From: Sphingobacteriales bacterium
GTDB lineage: Bacteria > Bacteroidota > Bacteroidia > AKYH767-A > OLB10
Length of the DNA: 34,899 nt
Assembly (NCBI GenBank): GCA_021299095.1
Contig: JAJTFW010000015.1
Location: forward strand, 1-34,899
Reading direction: 5' to 3'
Under the pieces are notes generated by a model. The model was not told where the DNA came from. It did not search any database and saw only the letters and a program-made list of their open reading frames with translations. The position numbers and the translations under genes are program-made. This document shows, piece by piece, positions 7,063 through 15,340 of the stretch (position 1 is its first letter; each line of letters starts with the position of its first letter).

Positions 7063-10000
7063 ATGCGCAATTTCTCCTACACTCGCCTTGGCCTGTTTCT
7101 GCTGTTCTGCTTACCCGGATTTATGTCTTTTGGGAACACGGAAAGATTCAATGGATTCAAGGTTCTAACTTCCAATGCGGATGGTAAAACGGTGATGGAG
7201 TTTACGCTGAACTCTTATTCACTTATGGCTGCACCCGGACTAAAGGGTTTTTCTGTAATAAAGGCTGGGGGTGGAGCAGCGCTGTTAGAAGCCGGTGCTC
7301 CCGATTTGCTGCAGTTTTCTGCATCTCTCGTGATCCCTGATCTCGGAAATATGCGGTTTCGAATCCTTGAGTCAGAAACGGTTCTCATGCAGGATATCCA
7401 TCTTGCGCCTTCCAAGGGAAATCTTCCTCGCACGATTAATCCTGCCGATGTGCCGTATCAGTTTGGGGCTCCTTATTCTGCCGATGCCTGGTATCCTTCC
7501 AATCAGGTTGCTATGCGTACACCATACATCTTTCGGGATCTCCGCGGCCAAGCCATGTCGGTCAGTCCTTTCCGCTACAATCCGGTTCGGAAGGAACTGG
7601 AGGTGACAAAACGTTTGATTATTGAAGTGTATCCAGACGATTCAGCCCTTCCAGGTGTCAATGAAATCATGCGTTTAGAAGCTCAGCCGGTATTGACTTC
7701 GGACTTTATGCCATTGTACGAGCGTCGCTTCATCAATTTACCTTGGGTTCAGTACCAACCTTCGCCTGAGAACAGCAAGATGCTGGTGATTTGTCATAAC
7801 GCTTGGATGCCGCTCATGCAGCCATTCGTAAACTGGAAGCGCCAGCGTGGAATGGAGGTTGAATTGGTAGATGTGACAACCGCTGGTTCTAGTGCGGCAG
7901 GCATCAGTCAGTTCATATCATCGCGTTATCAATCCGACAGCATATCCTTTGTTTTGCTGGTTGGGGATGCTGCCTATTGCCCGACGCCTACGCCGAATGG
8001 AGATGCGGCTGATCCTTCTTATGGGTTTATCGTAGGTGCAGATGCCTACGCTGAAGTATTTATCGGACGATTTTCTGCAGAAAGCGACGCGGATGTGATT
8101 ACACAGGTGCAACGCACTATCGCCTACGAACGCGATGCTTCTCCCGCAGACGTTTCAATCGGGAGGGGAGTGGTGATCGGGAGCGACCAAGGGCCCGGAG
8201 ATGATAATGAAATGGATTGGGAGCATGCAGTGAATATGCGAACTGACCTTCTGGCGTTCACCTACACGGATGTAGCTGAGTTGTATGACGGCACCCATTC
8301 GTCCACCACCGATTCTGCAGGTGATCCGGGCCCTGCGGATCTCTTTAATCTATTTCAGCAGGGAATCGGTGTGATGACATACACGGGCCATGGCAGTTCT
8401 ACATCGTGCTCTACGACCGGTCTCTCCAACGGAGACGTGCAAAATATGACTAACACAGGACGCCTGCCGTTCATTTGGTCCGTTGCTTGCGTCAATGGCG
8501 ATTTTGCGAGTCCTGGCTCGGGTCCATGCTTTGCTGAGACTTTTCTGCGGGCACAGGTCAATGGACAAGCGACCGGCGCCGTAGCTACATTGATGTCATC
8601 CATAAACCAAAGTTGGAATCCGCCCATGGACGCACAGGACGAAATGGTGGATCTGTTGGTACAGGCTGTACCGGGACATCAGAAATTCACTTTCGGCGGT
8701 ATATCGGTCAACGGTTGCATGCACATGAACGATCAGTATGGACAGGCAGGCGATGATATGACAACAACTTGGCATTGTTTCGGTGATCCATCCCTGCTGG
8801 TTCGAACTGAGGCGCCCACCGCCATGGCCATATCGCATCCCCCGGTATTGATTTCGGGTTCGAATTCCTTGTCCGTTCTCTGCAGTCGCCCCGATGCATT
8901 GATTTCACTTACACATTCCTCCGGTTCCATGGGCTTATCGGTCGCTGGTGTTGGGCCGGTTGTTTTTTCGTGCCCTGGATTGAACGCGCCTGATACACTT
9001 TGGATTACAGTTACCGCTTTCAACGCCCAAACTTATGTAGGCTATGTCTTGGTCATTCCGGCCGGTGTACCGTATTTGGACGGTGATTTATCCGGACTGA
9101 TTGAAACCGGAACACAGGTAAATGGTCAGGTCGACTTCAATGAGTCGATTACCCAGGACATTGTGTTGGATAATTTTGGATCGGCCGATGCCACAGCGGT
9201 AGCAATAAGCGTCACCACAACCGATCCTTACATCAGCATCACCTCCGCTTCAATTCAACCCTTGCCTGTAATCGCTGCGGGGAGTTCGGTTACTTTGGCT
9301 CAAGCATTCGGTTTTGATGTGGCGAATGGTGTCCCGGATCAACATCCTGTGACGTTTCAGATCAGTTGCATTGATGGTGCTGGATTGGCCTGGGCAAGTA
9401 CAACCGGTTTAATTGTTAATGCACCTGCTCCTGTATTTGGTCCGATTTCGGTTAATGATTCCCAAGGTGGTAATGCCAATGGGCTGCTGGAAATCGGTGA
9501 AACGGCTACGCTTGAATTCAGCTTACAGAATGCAGGTCACAGTATCCTGCCTGCAGGGTCTGTATTGATTAGTTCTTCTTTTCAATCGCTGACTTTGTTG
9601 TGCGGCGGAACCCTTTCGCATCCGGATGTTTTGCCCGGTCAATCGGTGCAATTGACGTGTCAGGCTTCGCTCACTGGAAATGTCGCTATTGGAACAACCT
9701 TTGGTGTAGATGCTGCTCTCCTGAACACTGCCTATCCGCAACAAGCCAGTTTTTCGCTTAGTGCCGGAGAGATTCTCGAGGATTTTGAGACAAATGATTT
9801 TACCCGATTCGCCTGGAATATGGCTGGCAACCAACCTTGGGTCACAACCAATCTGCAACCATATCAAGGAGCCACCTGCGCTATGAGTGGAGTTATCACC
9901 GACAATGAGAGCAGTGAATTGAACATCAGTCTGCTTTCACTGGCGGATGATTCTGTTTCCTTCCATTATCGGACCTCCACTGAGCAGGGCTGGGATTTCC

Positions 10001-10464
10001 TCCGCTTTTTCGTTGATGGTATTCAACAAGGTCAATGGAGTGGCATCGCTCCATGGCAGTATGCATCATTCGCTCTCCCTGCCGGACAGCACGACCTGCG
10101 CTTCGTTTATACCAAAGATGATATTGTCAGTGCTGGTGATGACCGGGTCTGGCTGGACAATATACGGTTGCCGTTTGGAACAACTATTTCGGGATTGTCG
10201 GACGCTGCTTCAACTGCCGCTCAATTAATGGTGTATCCAAATCCTGGAAGCGGCTTGTTTCGTGTTTTGGCATCAGACTTTAATGCAGAGCGCTGGATGC
10301 TTTCGGATCTTACGGGTCGAATCGTTCTAACTGGAAACAGCTCCGGTATGAACGGAAATGAAATCCAGATAGATGGATCCATTTTGCCTTCGGGTCATTA
10401 TCTATTAGGACTTTACGGAACGCAAGGTAGGAGGCAGGCTCGAATATGCGTTGTGAATCCCTGA
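7063..10464 (+). CDS. Gingipain-type C25 cysteine protease with T9SS C-terminal sorting domain
   Basis: This 1133-residue protein is a secreted or cell-surface endopeptidase. In order it has a signal peptide (about 1-24), a propeptide-like beta domain (about 25-235), a peptidase C25 domain (about 240-585), an Ig-like domain, two CARDB-like beta domains (about 670-900), a MAM/jelly-roll-like domain (about 903-1042, starting EDFETNDF) and a type-A T9SS sorting domain (about 1055-1133, starting MVYPNPGSG). The catalytic pair is H443 (in TGHGSS) and C476 (in VACVNGDF), spaced 33 residues apart as in gingipain RgpB (H211/C244). It should cross the outer membrane through T9SS and be anchored or released there. 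It stands alone. Substrate specificity cannot be read from the sequence. Confidence 0.93.
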   Translation: MRNFSYTRLGLFLLFCLPGFMSFGNTERFNGFKVLTSNADGKTVMEFTLNSYSLMAAPGLKGFSVIKAGGGAALLEAGAPDLLQFSASLVIPDLGNMRFRILESETVLMQDIHLAPSKGNLPRTINPADVPYQFGAPYSADAWYPSNQVAMRTPYIFRDLRGQAMSVSPFRYNPVRKELEVTKRLIIEVYPDDSALPGVNEIMRLEAQPVLTSDFMPLYERRFINLPWVQYQPSPENSKMLVICHNAWMPLMQPFVNWKRQRGMEVELVDVTTAGSSAAGISQFISSRYQSDSISFVLLVGDAAYCPTPTPNGDAADPSYGFIVGADAYAEVFIGRFSAESDADVITQVQRTIAYERDASPADVSIGRGVVIGSDQGPGDDNEMDWEHAVNMRTDLLAFTYTDVAELYDGTHSSTTDSAGDPGPADLFNLFQQGIGVMTYTGHGSSTSCSTTGLSNGDVQNMTNTGRLPFIWSVACVNGDFASPGSGPCFAETFLRAQVNGQATGAVATLMSSINQSWNPPMDAQDEMVDLLVQAVPGHQKFTFGGISVNGCMHMNDQYGQAGDDMTTTWHCFGDPSLLVRTEAPTAMAISHPPVLISGSNSLSVLCSRPDALISLTHSSGSMGLSVAGVGPVVFSCPGLNAPDTLWITVTAFNAQTYVGYVLVIPAGVPYLDGDLSGLIETGTQVNGQVDFNESITQDIVLDNFGSADATAVAISVTTTDPYISITSASIQPLPVIAAGSSVTLAQAFGFDVANGVPDQHPVTFQISCIDGAGLAWASTTGLIVNAPAPVFGPISVNDSQGGNANGLLEIGETATLEFSLQNAGHSILPAGSVLISSSFQSLTLLCGGTLSHPDVLPGQSVQLTCQASLTGNVAIGTTFGVDAALLNTAYPQQASFSLSAGEILEDFETNDFTRFAWNMAGNQPWVTTNLQPYQGATCAMSGVITDNESSELNISLLSLADDSVSFHYRTSTEQGWDFLRFFVDGIQQGQWSGIAPWQYASFALPAGQHDLRFVYTKDDIVSAGDDRVWLDNIRLPFGTTISGLSDAASTAAQLMVYPNPGSGLFRVLASDFNAERWMLSDLTGRIVLTGNSSGMNGNEIQIDGSILPSGHYLLGLYGTQGRRQARICVVNP

Positions 10465-10488
10465 GGAGTGCAGGGCTTTGGAACATAG

Positions 10489-10512
10489 TTGCCTCAATTG
10501 GACGGGAGGCAA
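10489..10512. terminator. Weak hairpin between convergent genes
   Basis: A perfect 7-bp inverted repeat (TTGCCTC/GAGGCAA) with a 10-nt loop lies between the stops of the C25 protease and the lipoprotein. No T-tract follows on either strand, so terminator function is uncertain. Confidence 0.3.
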
Positions 10513-10521
10513 AAGTGAAGT

Positions 10522-11001
10522 TCAGCTTTTGACGAAGTGAATCGTGTACGTTACCGTTGACATGATTGTCGAGTCATAAAACGATTCTTCCAACTTGAGA
10601 TTGGCGTTTGTTAGTTCGAGTATGGTATAGGTTGCCTCAGAATTGCTGCCTGGCTCCAAAACGAGCAGATTTTGGTTGTTAGCAAAAGCCCAAACACCTG
10701 TTTCAATGATTTGTGGATTTCCAACCTGGCATTTAGTTGGGCCCTCGTCAATCGAATAGGTGTAATTGCTGTTGTAGTTAAAGATATTGTCAAGTTCGCA
10801 TGTAGAAAAGAGAGCAGCTGTACTGTCTGTTCCGTTGATGAGAAAGTTGGTAATGCGCCACCCATTGCTGGTAAGCAAATCGAATTTCGTTCGCTGAGGT
10901 TCGTTCTCAGATTCATCCTCTTTTTTGCAACCGAATATCAGCGTTAATACGAGTAGTGGAAGTAGTAATCGTAAGCCTAAGCCTAAGCTTAGGTTTTTCA
11001 T
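10522..11001 (-). CDS. Small lipoprotein, lipocalin-like
   Basis: This 159-residue protein has a lipoprotein signal (LTLIFGC, Cys at about residue 25, followed by KKEDE). The remaining sequence alternates short beta strands and has the pattern of Bacteroidota lipocalin-like lipoproteins: a W near the start (NGWRITNF), a central GVWAF strand and a closing strand TYTIHFVK. The call is based on general pattern, not on a diagnostic motif. The signal peptide begins with a run of Leu-Ser/Leu-Gly codons built from a repeated hexamer (TTAGGC). It is separated by 70 bp from the gene upstream on the same strand. Confidence 0.65.
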   Translation of the reverse strand: MKNLSLGLGLRLLLPLLVLTLIFGCKKEDESENEPQRTKFDLLTSNGWRITNFLINGTDSTAALFSTCELDNIFNYNSNYTYSIDEGPTKCQVGNPQIIETGVWAFANNQNLLVLEPGSNSEATYTILELTNANLKLEESFYDSTIMSTVTYTIHFVKS

Positions 11002-11071
11002 GACATGCGGTATGACAAATCGAGGTAAAAAAAAGTAAGACAGGTTAACGATTATTCATCGTCGAAAGGGA

Positions 11072-11611
11072 TCAGGATTTCCCTTTTTCTCCAACGAAGT
11101 GGTCCTTTTCATCGCGAAACAGTACGTTGAAGGTGGTGAGACTGCCGTAAATGCGGGTCAGATATTGCTGAAGATTAATTTTTTCCTCTTCATTCAATCC
11201 TTCATGCGCATTGATGCGTTGCTCCATCACCCGAAGTCTGTCTCGCAGCATGATGATTTTATTGAAAAACACATCGATGGGTACTTCCTTGGGTTGAAGT
11301 CCACCTTTTCCGGGTTGTAAAATCAGTTTTCCACCAATCCAGCGGTCGCCCATCGGAACCGTCTCCTGTAGGTCGCTGTGCCGTTTGATGATATTGGTGA
11401 GGATCCGTTCAACCTCCGATAAACTCACGAGATCAGTCTCCGGTTCGGCTGCATCCAGCACCTCCAATGCATTGTAGTTCCGGGAGATTTCCACCCGGCC
11501 TTTTTCCATGAAAACAACGGAATACGTTTTTCCCTTGACATTGATGACCACACCTGTTCCGAATTCAGGGTGTCGGACTCGTGATCCTATTCCAAGTTCT
11601 CCTTCGTACAT
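11072..11611 (-). CDS. Conserved Bacteroidota protein with CarD/tudor-like N-terminal domain
   Basis: The 179-residue protein begins with a small beta-barrel signature (GIGSRVRHPEFGTGVV, then YSVVF and a conserved G) as found in the CarD-type RNA-polymerase-interacting domain and in the C-terminal tudor domain of UvrD/PcrA helicases. A charged, mainly helical region follows (about 60-179), including a probable coiled-coil hairpin at about 120-165 (MLRDRLRVMEQRI). It has no signal peptide and is cytosolic. A role bound to RNA polymerase or nucleic acid is inference from the N-terminal domain only. It is divergent to the YciO gene, with 43 bp between their start codons. Confidence 0.75.
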   Translation of the reverse strand: MYEGELGIGSRVRHPEFGTGVVINVKGKTYSVVFMEKGRVEISRNYNALEVLDAAEPETDLVSLSEVERILTNIIKRHSDLQETVPMGDRWIGGKLILQPGKGGLQPKEVPIDVFFNKIIMLRDRLRVMEQRINAHEGLNEEEKINLQQYLTRIYGSLTTFNVLFRDEKDHFVGEKGKS

Positions 11612-11616
11612 GACTG

Positions 11617-11624
11617 TATATTTG
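11617..11624 (+). promoter_or_regulatory. -7 promoter element of the YciO/Sua5 gene
   Basis: TATATTTG is an exact match to TAnnTTTG, 30 nt before the ATG, in the 43-bp gap between divergent start codons. No clear -33 is seen. Confidence 0.5.
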
Positions 11625-11654
11625 TAGTACTTGCAAAACTAATCAATCAGATTC

Positions 11655-12275
11655 ATGCGCTTGAAAATACACCCCCTCAACCCCGAAGTCCGGAAGATCG
11701 CTCAGGTAGTGGAGGTGCTACGGAAAGGCGGGATCGCTGTCATTCCTACGGATACGATTTATGCCTTTGTGTGCGATCTGAATCAATACCGTGGATTCGA
11801 AAAAATTTGTCGCTTAAAGGATGTGCGCCCCGACAAGGCGCATTTTTCACTCCTCTGCGCTGATCTCGGCAACATCAGTTCGTATACCAAGCCATTTGAC
11901 CGAAGCACCTATAAACTACTGAACAAAGCCCTGCCAGGGCCCTATACGTTCATTTTGGAAGCTGGAAGCGAAGTCCCTTCTTTGTTTCGATCGCGTAGGA
12001 AAACCATAGGGCTTAGGGTTCCTGACCATGCGATTGTGATGGCTTTGATTGCCGAGTTGGGAAATCCGCTCGTAGCGACCTCGTTGCACGACGAGGACGA
12101 GCTCATGCAATATCCAACCGATCCCGATGAAATCGTTCAACGCTGGGATCACCATGTGGAACTCGTGGTGGATGGTGGTCTGGGTAACCTGGTTCCAAGT
12201 ACGGTAGTTGATTGTACAGGTGATGAGCCCGTGCTGGTCAGAGAGGGTGCTGGCGATAGCTCTATACTGCTTTGA
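11655..12275 (+). CDS. YciO/Sua5/YrdC-family protein (threonylcarbamoyl-AMP synthase-like)
   Basis: The 206-residue protein belongs to the YrdC-fold family that binds tRNA and ATP. Sua5/TsaC members make threonylcarbamoyl-AMP for the t6A37 modification of tRNA. Visible motifs are the N-terminal GGIAVIPTDTIYAFVCD (about 25-41), RPDKAHFSLLCADL (about 60-72), LPGPYTFIL (about 93-101) and NPLVATSLH. The details KAHFSLLC and the lack of a Sua5 C-terminal domain fit the YciO branch, whose role is less settled than that of TsaC. It ends one base before the stop of the convergent nnrDE gene. Confidence 0.85.
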   Translation: MRLKIHPLNPEVRKIAQVVEVLRKGGIAVIPTDTIYAFVCDLNQYRGFEKICRLKDVRPDKAHFSLLCADLGNISSYTKPFDRSTYKLLNKALPGPYTFILEAGSEVPSLFRSRRKTIGLRVPDHAIVMALIAELGNPLVATSLHDEDELMQYPTDPDEIVQRWDHHVELVVDGGLGNLVPSTVVDCTGDEPVLVREGAGDSSILL

Positions 12276-12276
12276 G

Positions 12277-13794
12277 TCAGGACTCCCCACCAATCTCTCG
12301 GTAAGCCTGGCCGAAATAATTGGGAAGTGTTCCCGGAGTCATTGTCAGGATATGCTCCTCGCGTGCATAAATGTCAGCGGCAAGTCCGTGTACGTATACA
12401 CCCGTTAAAACGGCCCGCATCGCCGAATGTCCCGATGCCAGCAGGCCACAAATCAAGCCGGTCAATACATCGCCTGAGCCCCCCTTTGCAAGTCCGTTGT
12501 TTCCAGTGGGATTGAAATACAACTGTCCGTCGGGGCAGGCGATGCAGGTGAAGCGTCCCTTCAAAGCGACAAAGCAACCATATCGCTTTGCAAACGAACG
12601 AAGGGCTTCGGTACGCTCAAATGGATTGGCTATGCGGCCTACAAGCCGCTCAAATTCTCCCGGATGCGGTGTTAAAATGGTTCCTGCGGGCATGAATTGC
12701 AACCAGGTAGGATTTTCAGCCAGGATATTCAATCCATCGGCATCGATTACCATGGGCCCTGAAAAGTCCTGGAGCAAACGTTTCAGCACATTGGCGGTTT
12801 GCGGGTCTGTGCCTGTACCGGGACCAAATCCGATTGCGGAGTAAAGTTCCGGTTTGATGATTTCTGATAAACGGTCCGAGCATTCATCCGGTGAGACCAT
12901 GGCTTCAGGAGCAGCAGTTTGCACAGGAATAAGGCAATCGGACGGGCAGCGAAGCGTTACGCGCCCTGCACCACTGCGTAGACAAGCCTGCGTTGCCAGT
13001 AAGGATGCTCCACATTTTCCTCTGCTGCCCGCTACCAACAGGGCATGGCCGAAGGTTCCCTTGTGCCCGAAAACAGGCCGTTCTGGTTGTAAGGCGGAGA
13101 TATCCGGATGACTCGGTATAAATCCGATTGCAGGAGCACCCGCAAGGCAATCAGGGTCAAGTCCGATGTCAAGGAATTGCCAGTTGCCACAAAATACTTC
13201 GTACTCAGGATAGAACAATGCTTGACGGGGTGCACCAAGGCAAAGCGTTACCCAGGCTTTTATAACCGAATCCGGATTTGATGTAGCCTGATCTCCGAAT
13301 AAGCCGGATGGCATATCGATTGAAATGACTCTGCTGGAAGAGCCGTTTATCGCTCCTATAAGCTCCAGCATCAATCCTTCTGGTGGGCGACTTAATCCCG
13401 CGCCCAAAAGTGCATCAATAATTAATGTTTCGGTTTCAGGATTCTGCCAATCATGACCTGAGCTTAGCTCATCGGGACTAATGCCGGTTTTAGCTGTCCA
13501 TAAACCGAGGTTGTGCTTAAAGCCCTCAGAGCTGACTTGGTTCGCTGATGCAAGGCGGACCCGCACGTCTTTTCCACGCTCCCATAGTTTTCGGGCAATG
13601 GCCAATCCATCACCACCGTTATTTCCTGGGCCACAAATAATCAGGAAGCCGATACCAGCGGGTATCTGCTGATCAATCCATGCGACGCAAGCATCGGCGG
13701 CACGCTCCATGAGTTCATGCGATTGAAGCCCCTGCTTTTGGATGGTCTCCTGATCGATGTTACGCAGCGTTTCGCTTTTGAGTATTTTGATCAT
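12277..13794 (-). CDS. nnrD: Bifunctional NAD(P)HX epimerase / ADP-dependent NAD(P)HX dehydratase
   Basis: The 505-residue protein repairs hydrated NADH and NADPH. The N-terminal half (about 1-215) is the NnrE (YjeF_N) epimerase with CGPGNNGGDGLAIAR at about 54-68. The C-terminal half (about 225-500) is the ribokinase-like NnrD dehydratase, with GPGTGTD at about 318, LTPHPGEFERL at about 361 and NNGLAKGGSGDVLTGL at about 432-447, which holds the catalytic aspartate. This is the usual fused form (E. coli YjeF/NnrDE). It is the last gene of the eight-gene operon and starts 3 bp after the MBL exonuclease gene. There is no terminator visible before the opposing gene. Confidence 0.96.
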   Translation of the reverse strand: MIKILKSETLRNIDQETIQKQGLQSHELMERAADACVAWIDQQIPAGIGFLIICGPGNNGGDGLAIARKLWERGKDVRVRLASANQVSSEGFKHNLGLWTAKTGISPDELSSGHDWQNPETETLIIDALLGAGLSRPPEGLMLELIGAINGSSSRVISIDMPSGLFGDQATSNPDSVIKAWVTLCLGAPRQALFYPEYEVFCGNWQFLDIGLDPDCLAGAPAIGFIPSHPDISALQPERPVFGHKGTFGHALLVAGSRGKCGASLLATQACLRSGAGRVTLRCPSDCLIPVQTAAPEAMVSPDECSDRLSEIIKPELYSAIGFGPGTGTDPQTANVLKRLLQDFSGPMVIDADGLNILAENPTWLQFMPAGTILTPHPGEFERLVGRIANPFERTEALRSFAKRYGCFVALKGRFTCIACPDGQLYFNPTGNNGLAKGGSGDVLTGLICGLLASGHSAMRAVLTGVYVHGLAADIYAREEHILTMTPGTLPNYFGQAYREIGGES

Positions 13795-13797
13795 TGA

Positions 13798-14733
13798 TCA
13801 GTCTATAAACGAAAAGGAAAGTCCGGATAGTTCTTCGGCATCGTGCAATTCCTGTCCGTCACCATGTATGGTATAAATTTCTCTGGCTCCGCTTTCAAGA
13901 ATCGTTCGGATCAAAGAAGGCCAGTCGGCGTGGTCGCTAACGGGTAATGCAAAATCGTACAACTCGTGTTTTTCATCCCATCCGGTGGCGAATGCGCGGA
14001 TGAAATGAGTTCCCTTGCGATAGTTCAGTAGGGTGGGAGGTGGGACAAGGTATGCGATTCCGCGCTCCTGACGAAACAACTCACGTCTGAAAGGCTCCCA
14101 AGGGCCGAGTTGGAATCCCATTTGTTCATAGACTTTGTGATAATCGTGCATATTCGGGTGTATCATGACTCGAATTCCCGGGATATGGTCGTTGAGAAGT
14201 CTTGTGATGCGTTGTGCCTTTCCTAATGAATAGGCACCGATCATCAGGTTGGCTTTTTCGGGAAGGGGAATCGATGCAATGATTCCTGCAGCATCGGGAT
14301 GCACTTTGTCGCGGGCAGCAAAGGTTGTTTCCGTAATCAATACATCACAACGCACAGGTTCGAATGCTTCGCAGGTTGGATCGGCCTCCCGTTTGAAGTC
14401 GCCGGTATAAACGTGGATTTTTCCTGCATGCTCCCAACGGATCTGCGAAGATCCAAGTATATGGCCTGCCGGATGAAAACTGAAAGGCACACCATTTAGC
14501 TCGAAAACTTCTCCATATGGGATTGCATGCAAATGCCTTGCAGGGTAAGTGAATCGCTTACGGATAAGAGCGGCTGTACCTTCGCTGCAATATGCATGCT
14601 CATGGCCCGGAGCTGCATGGTCACCGTGGGCGTGACTGATCACTGCATGCATCACAGGTTCCAGCGGATCAAGATGTATGCCTGTGCCCGGAATCCGGTA
14701 TCCCTTGGCATGTCGTTCAAGCGGTGCAGGCAT
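13798..14733 (-). CDS. Metallo-beta-lactamase-fold, ligase-associated-type DNA exonuclease
   Basis: The 311-residue protein has the metal motif HAHGDH (H34, H36, D38, H39), a further ligand region FHPAGHILGSSQI, YTGDFKRE and the beta-CASP-like end VSDHADW. This is the pattern of the putative exonuclease family TIGR04122, members of which usually sit beside an ATP-dependent DNA ligase and a DEAD/H helicase. Here no ligase or helicase gene is present; it lies between coaE (17-bp overlap) and nnrDE (3-bp gap), so it is co-transcribed with housekeeping genes. Nuclease activity is inferred from the family, with DNA or RNA as the possible substrate. Confidence 0.82.
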   Translation of the reverse strand: MPAPLERHAKGYRIPGTGIHLDPLEPVMHAVISHAHGDHAAPGHEHAYCSEGTAALIRKRFTYPARHLHAIPYGEVFELNGVPFSFHPAGHILGSSQIRWEHAGKIHVYTGDFKREADPTCEAFEPVRCDVLITETTFAARDKVHPDAAGIIASIPLPEKANLMIGAYSLGKAQRITRLLNDHIPGIRVMIHPNMHDYHKVYEQMGFQLGPWEPFRRELFRQERGIAYLVPPPTLLNYRKGTHFIRAFATGWDEKHELYDFALPVSDHADWPSLIRTILESGAREIYTIHGDGQELHDAEELSGLSFSFID

Positions 14734-15337
14734 CCTGTTGGTTTTTAATAGTTAACTCGCGCAACTTTTTATCGATTTCTATCACTTGAGGAAGAACTGC
14801 TAGTTTGTCATCATTCACAATACGATATGCACATCGTTCACGCTTTTTCGATTCAGGCCATTGTTGCTTCATAATGGCCTGTATTTCAGTTTCACTTCGT
14901 AAGTCACGTTTCATCACGCGCTTAATGCGGAGATCCTCCGGCGCTTCAACAAGGATGAAATGGTCGAGGCCAGCATCAGCGCCGGATTCGAATAATATAG
15001 CGGCCTCTTTGAGTATGTAGGGCGCTGAGACGTGGTGCTCGCACCACAAGGTAAAGTCGTTTGCCACGGCAGGATGAATCAATGCATTAAGCCTGTTGAG
15101 TGCCTCTGGATTTGAAAATACCACCTCAGCGATTTTCTTGCGGTCTGGCTTGTTGTTTTCATTGAATACCTCGCTACCTAACAGAATTTTGATGTTTTCG
15201 ACAAGCTTCGGATTGTTTTCCATCAGCCAGCGCGCCCGGAAGTCGGCGTTGTATACCGGTATGCCGAGCAGATTGAATAGCCGTGCAACGACACTTTTCC
15301 CGGTTCCAATTCCCCCTGTGAGGCCGATCTTCAGCAT
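14717..15337 (-). CDS. coaE: Dephospho-CoA kinase
   Basis: The 206-residue enzyme phosphorylates dephospho-CoA with ATP, the last step of coenzyme A synthesis in the cytosol. The P-loop GLTGGIGTGKS is at about 5-15, followed by NADFRAR (about 30-36), the conserved LIHPAV (about 86-91) and the lid region RDLRSETEIQAIMKQQ. Length is as expected. It starts 3 bp after the ybbR-like gene and overlaps the MBL gene by 17 bp, so translation of the three is probably coupled. Confidence 0.96.
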   Translation of the reverse strand: MLKIGLTGGIGTGKSVVARLFNLLGIPVYNADFRARWLMENNPKLVENIKILLGSEVFNENNKPDRKKIAEVVFSNPEALNRLNALIHPAVANDFTLWCEHHVSAPYILKEAAILFESGADAGLDHFILVEAPEDLRIKRVMKRDLRSETEIQAIMKQQWPESKKRERCAYRIVNDDKLAVLPQVIEIDKKLRELTIKNQQDACTA

Positions 15338-15340
15338 ATC

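Noticed and set aside
10970-10993. TTAGGC repeats as telomere-like DNA
   Set aside because: Only two exact units within a coding region of a bacterial lipoprotein.
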